Of a stretch of DNA of 64,000 bases, positions 41,349 to 49,727 are shown one piece after another. The position numbers and the translations under genes are program-made. The stretch lies in NCBI RefSeq assembly GCF_901472495.1, contig NZ_LR590469.1, positions 2,232,001 through 2,296,000 of the forward strand, given 5' to 3'. Position 1 is the first letter of the stretch. Every line of letters begins with the position of its first letter. The notes below the pieces were generated by a model. That model worked only from the letters and a program-made list of their open reading frames with translations, made no database searches and had not been told where the DNA came from. Source of the stretch: Yersinia enterocolitica subsp. enterocolitica. GTDB lineage: Bacteria > Pseudomonadota > Gammaproteobacteria > Enterobacterales > Enterobacteriaceae.

Positions 41349-42740
41349 ATGAAGACCAAAGCGATATTTCTCGCCTCAGTCTTGCTTGTTGGGTGCCAGA
41401 CGTCCAAGGTGGGCGTTCAGGCTCCTGTACAGCATGCACAGAGTTTGTCTTCGGCAGGTCAAGAGAGTGAAGCAGGAGAGTACACAAATAGCGCCCGAGT
41501 GGGCAGCGCGCGATGGCTGGATAGTGATAGTGGCCTCGCGCAGCAAGATTTGTGGAACTTCATTAGCGACGAGCTGAAGATGAAGGTTCCGGAAAATTCC
41601 CGGATCCGTGAACAGAAGCAAAAATACTTAAAAAATAAGAGCTATCTCCACGATGTAACATTACGGGCAGAGCCGTACATGTACCTGATAGTCGAGCAGA
41701 TTAAGAAACGTAATATGCCGATGGAATTGGTACTGCTACCCATAGTGGAGAGCGCTTTTGACCCACACGCGACATCATCCGCCAACGCCGCAGGGCTGTG
41801 GCAGATAGTGCCAAGTACCGGTCGAAATTATGGCTTGAAACAAAACCAATGGTATGACGGCCGCAGAGATGTGGTTGCTTCTACCAAAGCAGCGCTTGAT
41901 ATGATGGAGCGCCTGAACAAGATGTTTGACGGTGACTGGTTGTTAACAGTCGCTGCGTATAACAGCGGTGAAGGCAGAGTCATGCAAGCGGTGAAAGCAA
42001 ATAAGGCAAAGGGTAAACCGACGAACTTTTGGGCATTGTCGCTTCCTCGTGAAACGTCAATTTATGTTCCAAAAATGCTGGCCTTGGGTGATTTAATCAA
42101 GAATAGCAAAAAGTACGGTATAAACTTGCCTGATACTGACAAAGACCGTGCACTAGCACGAGTTGATGTTGGTCAGCAGATAGAGCTAACTCAGGCGGCT
42201 GAGATGGCGGGGATGTCACTGACAAAGTTGAAATCCTTTAATTCTGGGTATAAGCGCAATGTAACGGCACCAGCTGGACACGGTCCTCGTTATATCATGT
42301 TGCCGAAAGCCCATGCTGAGCAGCTTAAAGATTCATTGGCAGATACTGATATTGCCGCCGTTCAACCAACCAAGTTGGCACAGAACAGCACAAAATCGGC
42401 ATCAAGTTCGCAGTATAAAGTTCGCCCCGGCGATACCTTATCTACGATTGCCAAGCGGTTGAATATCAAGACCAGCGATTTGCAGAGTTGGAACAACTTA
42501 AGTACCAAGAGTACCTTAAAAGTTGGGCAAACCCTGCAACTGGCAAGCAATACAACCAGTAGCAACAGCATCACCTATCAGGTTCGTAAAGGTGATTCGT
42601 TTGCCAGTATTGCCAAGCGTCACGGTGTAAACACCGACGATGTGATGCGATGGAATTCGGTAGTCAGCAAAGCTAATAAATTGCTGCCAGGTTTGAAATT
42701 GACGCTGTTCGTTAACGGCAAATCAACCCCGGACGCATAA
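41349..42740 (+). CDS. mltD: Membrane-bound lytic murein transglycosylase D
   Basis: Outer-membrane lipoprotein that cleaves peptidoglycan. The start at 41349 (MKTKAIFLASVLLVGCQTSK) gives a clean lipobox LLVGC; the longer ORF from 41286 would bury it. The SLT domain spans about residues 95-230, with catalytic Glu in LLPIVESAFDPHATSSANAAGLWQIVPSTGRNYGLK. Two LysM domains occupy the C-terminus, YKVRPGDTLSTIAKRLN and YQVRKGDSFASIAKRHGVN. E. coli MltD is very similar throughout. Terminator follows. Confidence 0.95.
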   Translation: MKTKAIFLASVLLVGCQTSKVGVQAPVQHAQSLSSAGQESEAGEYTNSARVGSARWLDSDSGLAQQDLWNFISDELKMKVPENSRIREQKQKYLKNKSYLHDVTLRAEPYMYLIVEQIKKRNMPMELVLLPIVESAFDPHATSSANAAGLWQIVPSTGRNYGLKQNQWYDGRRDVVASTKAALDMMERLNKMFDGDWLLTVAAYNSGEGRVMQAVKANKAKGKPTNFWALSLPRETSIYVPKMLALGDLIKNSKKYGINLPDTDKDRALARVDVGQQIELTQAAEMAGMSLTKLKSFNSGYKRNVTAPAGHGPRYIMLPKAHAEQLKDSLADTDIAAVQPTKLAQNSTKSASSSQYKVRPGDTLSTIAKRLNIKTSDLQSWNNLSTKSTLKVGQTLQLASNTTSSNSITYQVRKGDSFASIAKRHGVNTDDVMRWNSVVSKANKLLPGLKLTLFVNGKSTPDA

Positions 42741-42765
42741 AGTCAGAATCGCTATTAACGCTGCT

Positions 42766-42793
42766 AAAAAGCACCCTTCGGGGTGCTTTTTTT
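42766..42793. terminator. Bidirectional terminator between mltD and yafD
   Basis: Symmetric stem AAAAAGCACCC-TTCG-GGGTGCTTTTT with the tetraloop, located between convergent mltD and yafD. Its right end overlaps the yafD stop codon by two bases. Confidence 0.9.
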
Positions 42794-43574
42794 ATGGCTG
42801 GAACTCAACCAGAAGCGGATTGTGATCCGAGGCTCGTGTCACTAATACTGAAGCATCAGCCAGAGTAAGGCCACGATAAAACACGAAATCGAGCGACTTG
42901 CCAAAAGCACGGCTGCGATTATCGGTACTAAACTCAACTTCTTCCAGACCCAAACCTTGGGCAAAACGCTGTAAAGCATTAACCCGTTGGCGACTCCATG
43001 CATTGAAATCTCCCGCTAAAATAACTGGGCCACGGTGCATCGCAATTTGTTCACCAATCGGCTCTAACTGTTTACTGTAAACATCAACACCCAGACTAAA
43101 ATTCACTGCGTGAATGTTCACAACCATCAATAAGCGGCCATCATGAATAGGATAAACAGTAATTAACGCCGACTTAGACAAGCGCAGCAGCGGCTCCCGT
43201 TCTCTCAATGGGCAACAGTAGACTGGGTGGGTAGCCGCTAATGTCATCACGCCTGAGGGGTGTTGAGGCAATGCAAACGCAGGAACCTGATCAGCCGCCT
43301 GATAATGAGACGTAGCAAACCTCACCAACTCGGGTGTTGTTTGTGCTTCTTGCAGTAGCATCAGTTGAGCATCACGTCCGAATTCTTTAAGTACAGATAG
43401 CCATTGCGCCCGCTGCTGCTTAAAGATATTCCACACCATTACACGCAGAAATTCAGTTGTCGGCAATGGTGCGCCTGGCGGTAACCCTTGCCCCAATTGT
43501 TTAGCAGAGCCTGGGAAAATCTGTTCAACCGGTTGACCTGCAACATACCGCATTGCATATGTTCGTTTCGGCAC
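42792..43574 (-). CDS. yafD: Endonuclease/exonuclease/phosphatase family protein YafD
   Basis: A 260-residue cytoplasmic protein of the EEP superfamily. It matches recalled E. coli YafD along its length, including YAMRYVAGQP near the start, VWNIFKQQRAQWLSVLKEFG, LMLLQEAQTTPELVRFA with the metal-binding Glu, the central VILAGDFNAWSRQRVNAL and the catalytic pair in TRASDHNPLLVEF. A role in DNA or phosphoester metabolism is likely, but the substrate is unknown. Downstream of the E. coli gene order here is missing yafE. Confidence 0.92.
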   Translation of the reverse strand: MPKRTYAMRYVAGQPVEQIFPGSAKQLGQGLPPGAPLPTTEFLRVMVWNIFKQQRAQWLSVLKEFGRDAQLMLLQEAQTTPELVRFATSHYQAADQVPAFALPQHPSGVMTLAATHPVYCCPLREREPLLRLSKSALITVYPIHDGRLLMVVNIHAVNFSLGVDVYSKQLEPIGEQIAMHRGPVILAGDFNAWSRQRVNALQRFAQGLGLEEVEFSTDNRSRAFGKSLDFVFYRGLTLADASVLVTRASDHNPLLVEFQP

Positions 43575-43763
43575 TTTAATGGCCTATTCCTTATCCGAAA
43601 TCACTCTGGTTTGTAAGATAACCGCAGTTGGTAGTTCACTGATTATACGCTCAGATGTTCCGGTCAGTAATGTCTTTTGCCCATGTTGTCTTTTTGATAT
43701 TGGGATACTCAGGGATAGATTCAATCTATGTTATTCATAATGCACTAATAAGGCCTCTATGAA

Positions 43764-43791
43764 CAAAAAAGCCCGCAATCTATATGCGGGC
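43764..43791 (-). terminator. Terminator of the MFS exporter gene
   Basis: Stem GCCCGCA/TGCGGGC with a seven-base loop; on the minus strand it is followed by a T-run of six. Positioned 26 bp downstream of the exporter's stop codon. Confidence 0.85.
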
Positions 43792-43816
43792 TGAAAACGA
43801 AAATCTGAAAGTGGCG

Positions 43817-44998
43817 TTAGCTGATAACCACCTGATTTGAGCATTTCTTATCCAGCTTGCCACTTAACCTCACCAAGAGTAATGCAGCAACAACGATTAT
43901 TCCGCCAATCCATGGGGTCTGGGCTAAACCCACGCGAGTCACTGCCTGCCCCCCAAGAATTGACCCTAAGGCAATTCCTACGTTAAATGCTGCAATATTC
44001 AAACCAGAGGCGACATCAACAGCATGTGGTGTATATTCCTCCGCCTTTTGCACCACATAAACCTGTAAACCTGGGACATTGCCAAAGGCAAAAACCCCCA
44101 TAATCAGTAATGTAATCAATGCCGCGATACTGTGGTTGGCACTGAACTGGAAAACAAATAACAGACCGGCCAATGCAGTAAAGATAAAGCTCAAAGCAGG
44201 CACTGCACCATGGCGATCAGCCAGTTTCCCCCCCCAAATATTACCAATCGCAACAGATATTCCGTATGCCAGCAAAATCCAGCTTACCGCAGCAGCCGAA
44301 AACCCCGCCAACTCTTGCATGACGGGAGCTAAGAAAGTAAACATGGTAAAGAAACCGCCATATCCTAATGCAGTAATACCGTAAATCAGCAATAAACGTG
44401 GGTGAGTGAGTACCTGCAATTGCTGCTTGATACTGGCTGAAGCTTTATTGGAAATATTATTTGGCACCAGAATAGCACTGGTAATAATGGCAACAACGCC
44501 AATCAATGACACCGCGAGGAACGTTTCCCGCCAGCCAAAATGCTGCCCAATAAATGTCCCTAATGGAACACCTGTCACCAGCGCCACTGTCAAGCCACCA
44601 AACATAATGGCAATAGCTGAAGCCGCTTTCTCTTTAGGTACCAGGCTGGTTGCGATAGTTGAGCCGATTGAGAAAAAGACCCCGTGCGCCAAACCGGTTA
44701 ATAGGCGGGCGACAACTAATGATTCATAACTTGGTGATTGCCACGCTAATAAGTTACCTAACGTGAACAATACCATGAGACCAATCAATAGCACTTTTCG
44801 AGGGATTCGCCCTGTTAATGCAGTCAGCACCGGAGCACCAATAGCTACCCCCAATGCATAAATTGAAACTAATAACCCCGCCGACGGGACAGAAACCCCC
44901 AGTTGTTCGGCGATCGTCGGTACCAGCCCGACAATAACAAACTCAGTGGTACCAATAGCAAATGCACTGATGGTTAGTGCCAGTAAAGCGAGTGGCAT
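43817..44998 (-). CDS. MFS drug:proton antiporter-like exporter (YdhP/AraJ-type)
   Basis: A 393-residue 12-helix MFS-1 protein. I start at the ATG ending at 44998 because CTGGAG precedes it; a TTG two codons earlier also exists. Motif A-like LTGRIPRKVLLIG lies near residue 62, and the N-terminal helix reads ALLALTISAFAIGTTEFVIVGL, typical of the DHA1 subgroup including YdhP and AraJ. A second motif A-like stretch GGKLADRHGAVPAL lies near 258. It is divergent from the LysR gene yafC, which may control it. In E. coli this exporter is absent from the yafC-yafD junction. Confidence 0.85.
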   Translation of the reverse strand: MPLALLALTISAFAIGTTEFVIVGLVPTIAEQLGVSVPSAGLLVSIYALGVAIGAPVLTALTGRIPRKVLLIGLMVLFTLGNLLAWQSPSYESLVVARLLTGLAHGVFFSIGSTIATSLVPKEKAASAIAIMFGGLTVALVTGVPLGTFIGQHFGWRETFLAVSLIGVVAIITSAILVPNNISNKASASIKQQLQVLTHPRLLLIYGITALGYGGFFTMFTFLAPVMQELAGFSAAAVSWILLAYGISVAIGNIWGGKLADRHGAVPALSFIFTALAGLLFVFQFSANHSIAALITLLIMGVFAFGNVPGLQVYVVQKAEEYTPHAVDVASGLNIAAFNVGIALGSILGGQAVTRVGLAQTPWIGGIIVVAALLLVRLSGKLDKKCSNQVVIS

Positions 44999-45116
44999 TA
45001 TCAACTCCAGAAAACAGTGATGGAAAACAGCTCAATTTGATAGCGGCTATTATGGGCCTATGTTTAAATGACAAAAATGATCAAAATATCAAAATATTTT
45101 TGCTGGAGTGGCAACA

Positions 45117-46019
45117 ATGAAAGCAAACTCAGATGAACTGATTACCTTTGTTACTGTGGTGGAATGTGGCAGTTTCAGCCGTGCGGCAGAACAACTCGAA
45201 CAAGCAAATTCGGTAGTGAGCCGAACAGTAAAGAAGCTTGAGAATAAGTTGGGTGTCACTTTGCTCAATCGCACCACGCGGCAGATCAGTCTGACTCAGG
45301 AAGGTGAGCACTATTTTAGGCGGGTACAAAATATTTTGCGGGAAATGGCGACGGCAGAAAATGAACTTATGGATAATCAATTGAATCCTAAAGGGTTACT
45401 CCGTATTGACGCCGCTACCCCAGTGGTACTACATATTATCGCGCCATTGATGGCTGAGTTTCGTCAGCGCTACCCTTTGGTGACTTTATCGCTGGTGTCG
45501 TCTGAAACATTCATCAATCTTATCGAGCGAAAAGTGGATATCGCAATCAGAGTGGGGACGTTACAAGATTCAACGTTGCGAGCCAGAAAACTGATGACCA
45601 GTTATCGCCATATTCTCGCCTCACCAGCCTACTTGAAGCAATATGGCACGCCGCAAACTGCCGCAGATTTAGAGCATCATTTATGTTTGGGATTTAATGA
45701 TTTACCCACATTAAATCGCTGGCCTCTGGCAGGTGCTGATGGGCAACTTTATGAGATTAAGTCAGATCTGGCATCCAATAATGGAGAGACGCAGCGCCGC
45801 CTGTGCCTTGAAGGTAATGGTATTGCCTGCCTGTCAGATTTTATGATCCAGCAGGATCTGCAACGTGGGGATTTGGTAGCGATACTACGAGAACACACTT
45901 TGCCCGTCGCAATGCCGATTAATGCTGTGTATTACAGTGACCAGGCTGTCAGCAATCGGCTGCGCTGTTTTATTGATTTTATCAATGAACGTCTAATATC
46001 GACGAATCCGACAAAATAG
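45117..46019 (+). CDS. yafC: LysR-family regulator YafC
   Basis: A 300-residue LysR-type regulator. The HTH (residues 1-60) reads MKANSDELITFVTVVECGSF SRAAEQLEQANSVVSRTVKKLE, very close to E. coli YafC. The effector domain has GLLRIDAATPVVLHII and SSETFINLIERKVDIAIRVGTL. Starts at ATG 45117. It is divergent from an MFS exporter, an arrangement common for LysR regulators of efflux genes. Target and ligand are unknown. Confidence 0.9.
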   Translation: MKANSDELITFVTVVECGSFSRAAEQLEQANSVVSRTVKKLENKLGVTLLNRTTRQISLTQEGEHYFRRVQNILREMATAENELMDNQLNPKGLLRIDAATPVVLHIIAPLMAEFRQRYPLVTLSLVSSETFINLIERKVDIAIRVGTLQDSTLRARKLMTSYRHILASPAYLKQYGTPQTAADLEHHLCLGFNDLPTLNRWPLAGADGQLYEIKSDLASNNGETQRRLCLEGNGIACLSDFMIQQDLQRGDLVAILREHTLPVAMPINAVYYSDQAVSNRLRCFIDFINERLISTNPTK

Positions 46020-46020
46020 A

Positions 46021-46232
46021 AACCACCTCCGGTGGGGGTGATTGAGGTTAATGACAAAGTGCCCGTAACGGTGAAAACAGGCAGATCGTAAAGACGCCGT
46101 ACTTTCTTTGTTAAAACAAGCATCCCTGATGGCTCGAACCGTGCCATCCGTGGCGCGGACGCTTTACTCTTCTACCTGCCTTCACCTTGCAAGATCGTGT
46201 CGTTGGGTTTTGTAAGCAGTCTGAACCACCTC
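46021..46232 (-). repeat. Yersinia palindromic repeat (YPAL-like), long copy
   Basis: Inverted-orientation homologue of 2048-2188. The arms (AATGACAAAGTGCCCGTAACGGTGAAAACAGGCAGATCGTAAAGACGCCG at 46050-46099 and CGTCCGCGCC-type right arm) match the first copy. The loop is about 45 bp longer and contains GATGGC/GCCATC and CTTTGTT/AACAAG stems. Nine-bp direct repeats AACCACCTC at 46021-46029 and 46224-46232 flank it. It lies between convergent yafC and dkgB. Confidence 0.75.
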
Positions 46233-46266
46233 AAGCGAGACAGCTTCGTCAGTACTTAATCTAAAG

Positions 46267-47070
46267 TTAATCCCACTTTGGTGCTAAACCATCAGGGCTT
46301 ACCAGCCGTTCGTCACGATCTAGCGTGGCGATCAGCGCCATATCTTCTGCGCTCAGCTGTAAATCCTGAGCCAACAGATTGCTGGCCAAATTAGCCACTT
46401 TGGTTGATGAAGGAATAACACTGTAATCCAATTGCATCGCCCAGCTTAAAATGACCTGTGCAGGTGTCGCACCGTGCTGCTCTGCAATTTTCTTGATAAC
46501 TGGCTCTTCTAATGCCTTGCCATAAGCCAGCGTCATATAAGAAGTGATAGCAATACCATTTTGCTGGGCAAACTCAACAACCTTGCGGTTTTGCAGCAAT
46601 GGAGACAACTCGATTTGGTTCGTCGCTATGGCCTTGGTGCCTACCGCAGCTATAGCCTGCTTCATTAAATCAATAGTGAAGTTAGAGATACCAATCTGAC
46701 GGGTTAATCCCAACTCTTTGGCTTTCATCAACTCAGCCATAAATTCAGCAACAGGCACTTCATCATTTGGCGATGGCCAGTGAATTAATGTCAGATCCAC
46801 ATACTCGGTTTTCAGCTTCTGCAAACTCTCTTGCAGGCTGGGAATTAATTTCCCTTGCGCTAAATTCGCTATCCAGATCTTAGTGGTGATGAATAGTTCG
46901 TCACGTTTAACACCGCTTTCTGCGATAGCCTGACCAACTGCGGCCTCATTTTCATATATCTGCGCTGTATCGATCGCACGATAGCCCAATGTTAATGCCT
47001 GGCTCACCGAATCAATAACAACTTGATCTTGGAGGCGAAAAGTTCCTAAACCGAATGCAGGTACGCTCAT
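46267..47070 (-). CDS. dkgB: Methylglyoxal/2,5-diketo-D-gluconate reductase DkgB
   Basis: NADPH-dependent aldo/keto reductase (AKR5 type), 267 residues. Catalytic tetrad elements are visible: Asp and Tyr in YRAIDTAQIYENEAAVGQA near residues 30-48, Lys in FITTKIWIANL, and His in LTLIHWPSPNDE. The C-terminal SVIPSSTKVANLASNL binds NADPH phosphate. It closely follows recalled E. coli DkgB. In E. coli dkgB follows aspU directly, whereas here the aryl polyene operon intervenes. Confidence 0.94.
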   Translation of the reverse strand: MSVPAFGLGTFRLQDQVVIDSVSQALTLGYRAIDTAQIYENEAAVGQAIAESGVKRDELFITTKIWIANLAQGKLIPSLQESLQKLKTEYVDLTLIHWPSPNDEVPVAEFMAELMKAKELGLTRQIGISNFTIDLMKQAIAAVGTKAIATNQIELSPLLQNRKVVEFAQQNGIAITSYMTLAYGKALEEPVIKKIAEQHGATPAQVILSWAMQLDYSVIPSSTKVANLASNLLAQDLQLSAEDMALIATLDRDERLVSPDGLAPKWD

Positions 47071-47158
47071 TGTAATTCCTCATTTTGAAGCGAGTTGATT
47101 TGTATCGTGGTTAATATGCTTTCGGGCAAAAAAACCATTGGTGTAAAAAGCTGGCAGC

Positions 47159-47190
47159 CACCGGGAAGCAAGTAACTCAGCTTCCCGGTG
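47159..47190. terminator. Hairpin downstream of the aryl polyene operon
   Basis: Perfect 11-bp stem CACCGGGAAGC/GCTTCCCGGTG at 47159-47169 and 47180-47190, about 100 bp past the apeR stop. It is not followed by an uninterrupted T-run, so it may be a weak terminator or mRNA 3' stabiliser. Confidence 0.5.
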
Positions 47191-47290
47191 AAAATCTGAA
47201 GTGATTATGCCAAGAGTTTTATTGCCCAAAAATGCCACATTCAACACAATACTTTTGATAAAAAATCAACAATAAGGAAATTAATGATGA

Positions 47291-48538
47291 CTATGGCCAG
47301 CGACGGATCACCAAAGACGTATTGATGCCACCAAAGGCAAAGTTATTGGTTTGGAAGAATTCAGTATCAATATAGCGCCCTTCCCCCATCAGATAATCCA
47401 GATCGCCGCAGGCAGGGTCTGGGTCTGTTAGATTAATGGTGGGGGCAAAGCGCCCAGCCCTCATCATTTCCAGACTCATCCAAGCTTCAAGAGCGCCGCA
47501 GGCTCCCAAGGTATGGCCGAAATAACTTTTCAGAGAGGAAATTGGCGTCCGATTACCAAAAACAGTAGCGGTAGCCTGACTTTCTGCAATATCCCCACGC
47601 TCAGTCGCCGTACCATGAGCACTGATATATCCGATATCAGCAGCCGCCAGCCCCGCACTCAGCAAGGCTTTTTCAATACAAACTTGCATGGTTTCTTTTT
47701 GCGGCTGAGTAATATGACTGGCATCGCAGTTAGTGTAAAAACCCATGATTTCACCATAAATAGTGGCACCACGTGCTTGTGCATGCTCCAATTCTTCCAA
47801 AATCAGAGTGCCGGCGCCTTCACCTATAACCAAACCATCGCGCTGACGATCAAAAGGTCTTGGCGATAACTTTGGCGAATCATTTAGCTGGCTGGTCGCA
47901 AACAATGTATCAAACACTGCCGCTTCAGAAGGGCACAGTTCCTCTGCCCCGCCCGCTACCATTACCTTTTGGTAACCATGACGAATAGCCTCATAGGCAT
48001 ACCCGATTGCCTGACTACCGGAAGTACAAGCACTTGAGGTAGGGATAACTCGCCCACGCAAGCCAAAAAACAACCCGGTATTGACCGCAGCGGTATGGGG
48101 CATCATTTGTACATAGGTCGTACCGGTAATGTTATTGGTATGCTTTTCAGTCAGCATGGTGGCAAATTCACTGACCGGCTTGGTGCTGCCCGTTGAGGAG
48201 CCGTAGGCAATTCCCGTATCACCATTGGTTAGCACGTCTTCCCCCATCAGCCCCGCTTGCTCCAACGCCAGCTCAGTCGCTCGGGTCGCCAACAGCGATA
48301 CCCGCCCCATTGAGCGAATCCGCTTGCGGGTGTAGTGCTCCGGTGTTACGAAATCATTAATCGGCGCGCCTAAATGCGTATTCAGCCCCTGATATTCCTC
48401 CCACTGCGGCATATACTGCACCGCGTTTTCGCCCGCATAAATACGTGCCGAGATATCAGGCCAACTGTTACCAAAGGCGGTAACACCACTCATACCAGTA
48501 ATCACAACTCGATTGGTGGCAACCATCCTGCTGCTCAT
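47291..48538 (-). CDS. apeR: Aryl polyene ketosynthase ApeR
   Basis: Beta-ketoacyl-ACP synthase of 415 residues, last gene of the operon. The catalytic triad is intact: Cys in SSACTSGSQAIGYAY near residue 170, His in ISAHGTATERGD near 309, and His in YFGHTLGACGALE near 345. It carries out condensation during polyene synthesis. Its start overlaps apeQ by ATGA. In the Xenorhabdus APE system a KS of this position is believed to initiate or elongate the chain with ApeO/ApeC; the exact step here is inference. Confidence 0.88.
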   Translation of the reverse strand: MSSRMVATNRVVITGMSGVTAFGNSWPDISARIYAGENAVQYMPQWEEYQGLNTHLGAPINDFVTPEHYTRKRIRSMGRVSLLATRATELALEQAGLMGEDVLTNGDTGIAYGSSTGSTKPVSEFATMLTEKHTNNITGTTYVQMMPHTAAVNTGLFFGLRGRVIPTSSACTSGSQAIGYAYEAIRHGYQKVMVAGGAEELCPSEAAVFDTLFATSQLNDSPKLSPRPFDRQRDGLVIGEGAGTLILEELEHAQARGATIYGEIMGFYTNCDASHITQPQKETMQVCIEKALLSAGLAAADIGYISAHGTATERGDIAESQATATVFGNRTPISSLKSYFGHTLGACGALEAWMSLEMMRAGRFAPTINLTDPDPACGDLDYLMGEGRYIDTEFFQTNNFAFGGINTSLVIRRWP

Positions 48539-49266
48539 ACCATTCCTCCATTGATTGAAATCACCTGACGAGTAACGTACCCGGCAATATCTGACATCAG
48601 ATAGCTGGCTAATCCAGCCACTTCTTCAGCCTCTCCCATCCGTTTAAGGGGGATCATGCGCATTGCTTCTTCCAGAGCTATTGGCTCCATATTGATCATG
48701 CCGGTATCAATCAATCCAGGGGCAATACAATTCACAGTAATTTTGCGTTTCGCCAACTCCAGAGCCAGAGCTTTGCAAGCCCCGATAACTCCGGCTTTAG
48801 CCGCACTGTAATTCACCTGGCCGCGATTCCCGACCACACCCGAAACTGAGGAAAGCGCAATAATTCGCCCGCCTTTACGTAAACCGATCATGGGCATCAC
48901 ACAGGGATGTAGGACGTTGTAGAAACTGTCCAGATTGGTATGAATAACACCATCCCAATCCTCTTCTGTTAGTGCAGGGAAAGCGCCATCGCGGGTGATA
49001 CCGGCATTATTTACTACGCCGTAGTAGCCACCATAAGTCGCGATATCCTGCTCCAGAACATCTTTGCACTGTTGCCTGGCACTAATATCAAAACAAATTA
49101 AGCGCCCTTCACCACCAGCATCAATAATCTGCTCCAGAGTCGCCTCAGCACCAGCAACATCTCGGTGATAATGCACTACTACTAAAAAACCATCTGCTGC
49201 CAGACGAAGAGCAATAGCTCGCCCTATCCCTTTACTGGCCCCAGTGACTAAAACAGAACGCTTCAT
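48535..49266 (-). CDS. apeQ: Aryl polyene 3-oxoacyl-ACP reductase ApeQ
   Basis: FabG-like short-chain dehydrogenase, 243 residues. It has the NADPH-binding TGASKGIGRAIA near residues 8-19, VVNNAGI near 87, and the catalytic Ser-Tyr-Lys in SSVSGVVGNRGQVNYSAAKA near 140-159. It reduces the beta-keto intermediate after each condensation, ahead of dehydration. It overlaps both apeP and apeR by 4 bp. Confidence 0.9.
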   Translation of the reverse strand: MKRSVLVTGASKGIGRAIALRLAADGFLVVVHYHRDVAGAEATLEQIIDAGGEGRLICFDISARQQCKDVLEQDIATYGGYYGVVNNAGITRDGAFPALTEEDWDGVIHTNLDSFYNVLHPCVMPMIGLRKGGRIIALSSVSGVVGNRGQVNYSAAKAGVIGACKALALELAKRKITVNCIAPGLIDTGMINMEPIALEEAMRMIPLKRMGEAEEVAGLASYLMSDIAGYVTRQVISINGGMV

Positions 49267-49727
49267 GCACCATTCCCCAATGTAAGTTTTTTTATTTCTT
49301 CGGCATCAGGCTGATAAGTATTTAACCTGCCGCAAGCGACCTGCTTTCCTGCAATGCTGATACTGCACTCAAAACTGCCAATTTTTTCATCTTGTAAGAT
49401 TAAATGAACACAGACCTGAAGCTCACTGCCAGCTGGGAATACGGCAAGCTCACAACTAATGGCTCGCCCCCCCAACAACATCCCGATAGTCGGTGGCACT
49501 ACTTGTTGCAAACCGTGCCAGCCACGCCAGACGCCAATAGTTTGCGCCATTAATTCGATAGCAAACCAGTTGGGTAGACAACCATGCGCATCAAGGAAGG
49601 GGGCGAGGACGCTATCTTGAGAAACAGTAACGCGACACTCGGCATTGCTCTCCTCTACAGCATAAACTTTATCTAACATCACCATAGGTGATTGGTGTGG
49701 TAAGTAGTACTCAGCAGAATGCATCAT
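49263..49727 (-). CDS. apeP: Aryl polyene dehydratase ApeP (hotdog)
   Basis: Thioester dehydratase, about 154 residues from the ATG ending at 49727 (MMHSAEYYLPHQSPMVMLDKV), which overlaps the apeO stop; an ATG eight codons earlier is possible. The N-terminal PHQSPMVMLD contains the catalytic His typical of FabZ/FabA hotdog enzymes, and the acidic partner lies in FAIELMAQTIG near 64-74. ApeP probably pairs with ApeI as a heteromeric dehydratase to create the conjugated double bonds. Confidence 0.85.
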   Translation of the reverse strand: MMHSAEYYLPHQSPMVMLDKVYAVEESNAECRVTVSQDSVLAPFLDAHGCLPNWFAIELMAQTIGVWRGWHGLQQVVPPTIGMLLGGRAISCELAVFPAGSELQVCVHLILQDEKIGSFECSISIAGKQVACGRLNTYQPDAEEIKKLTLGNGA

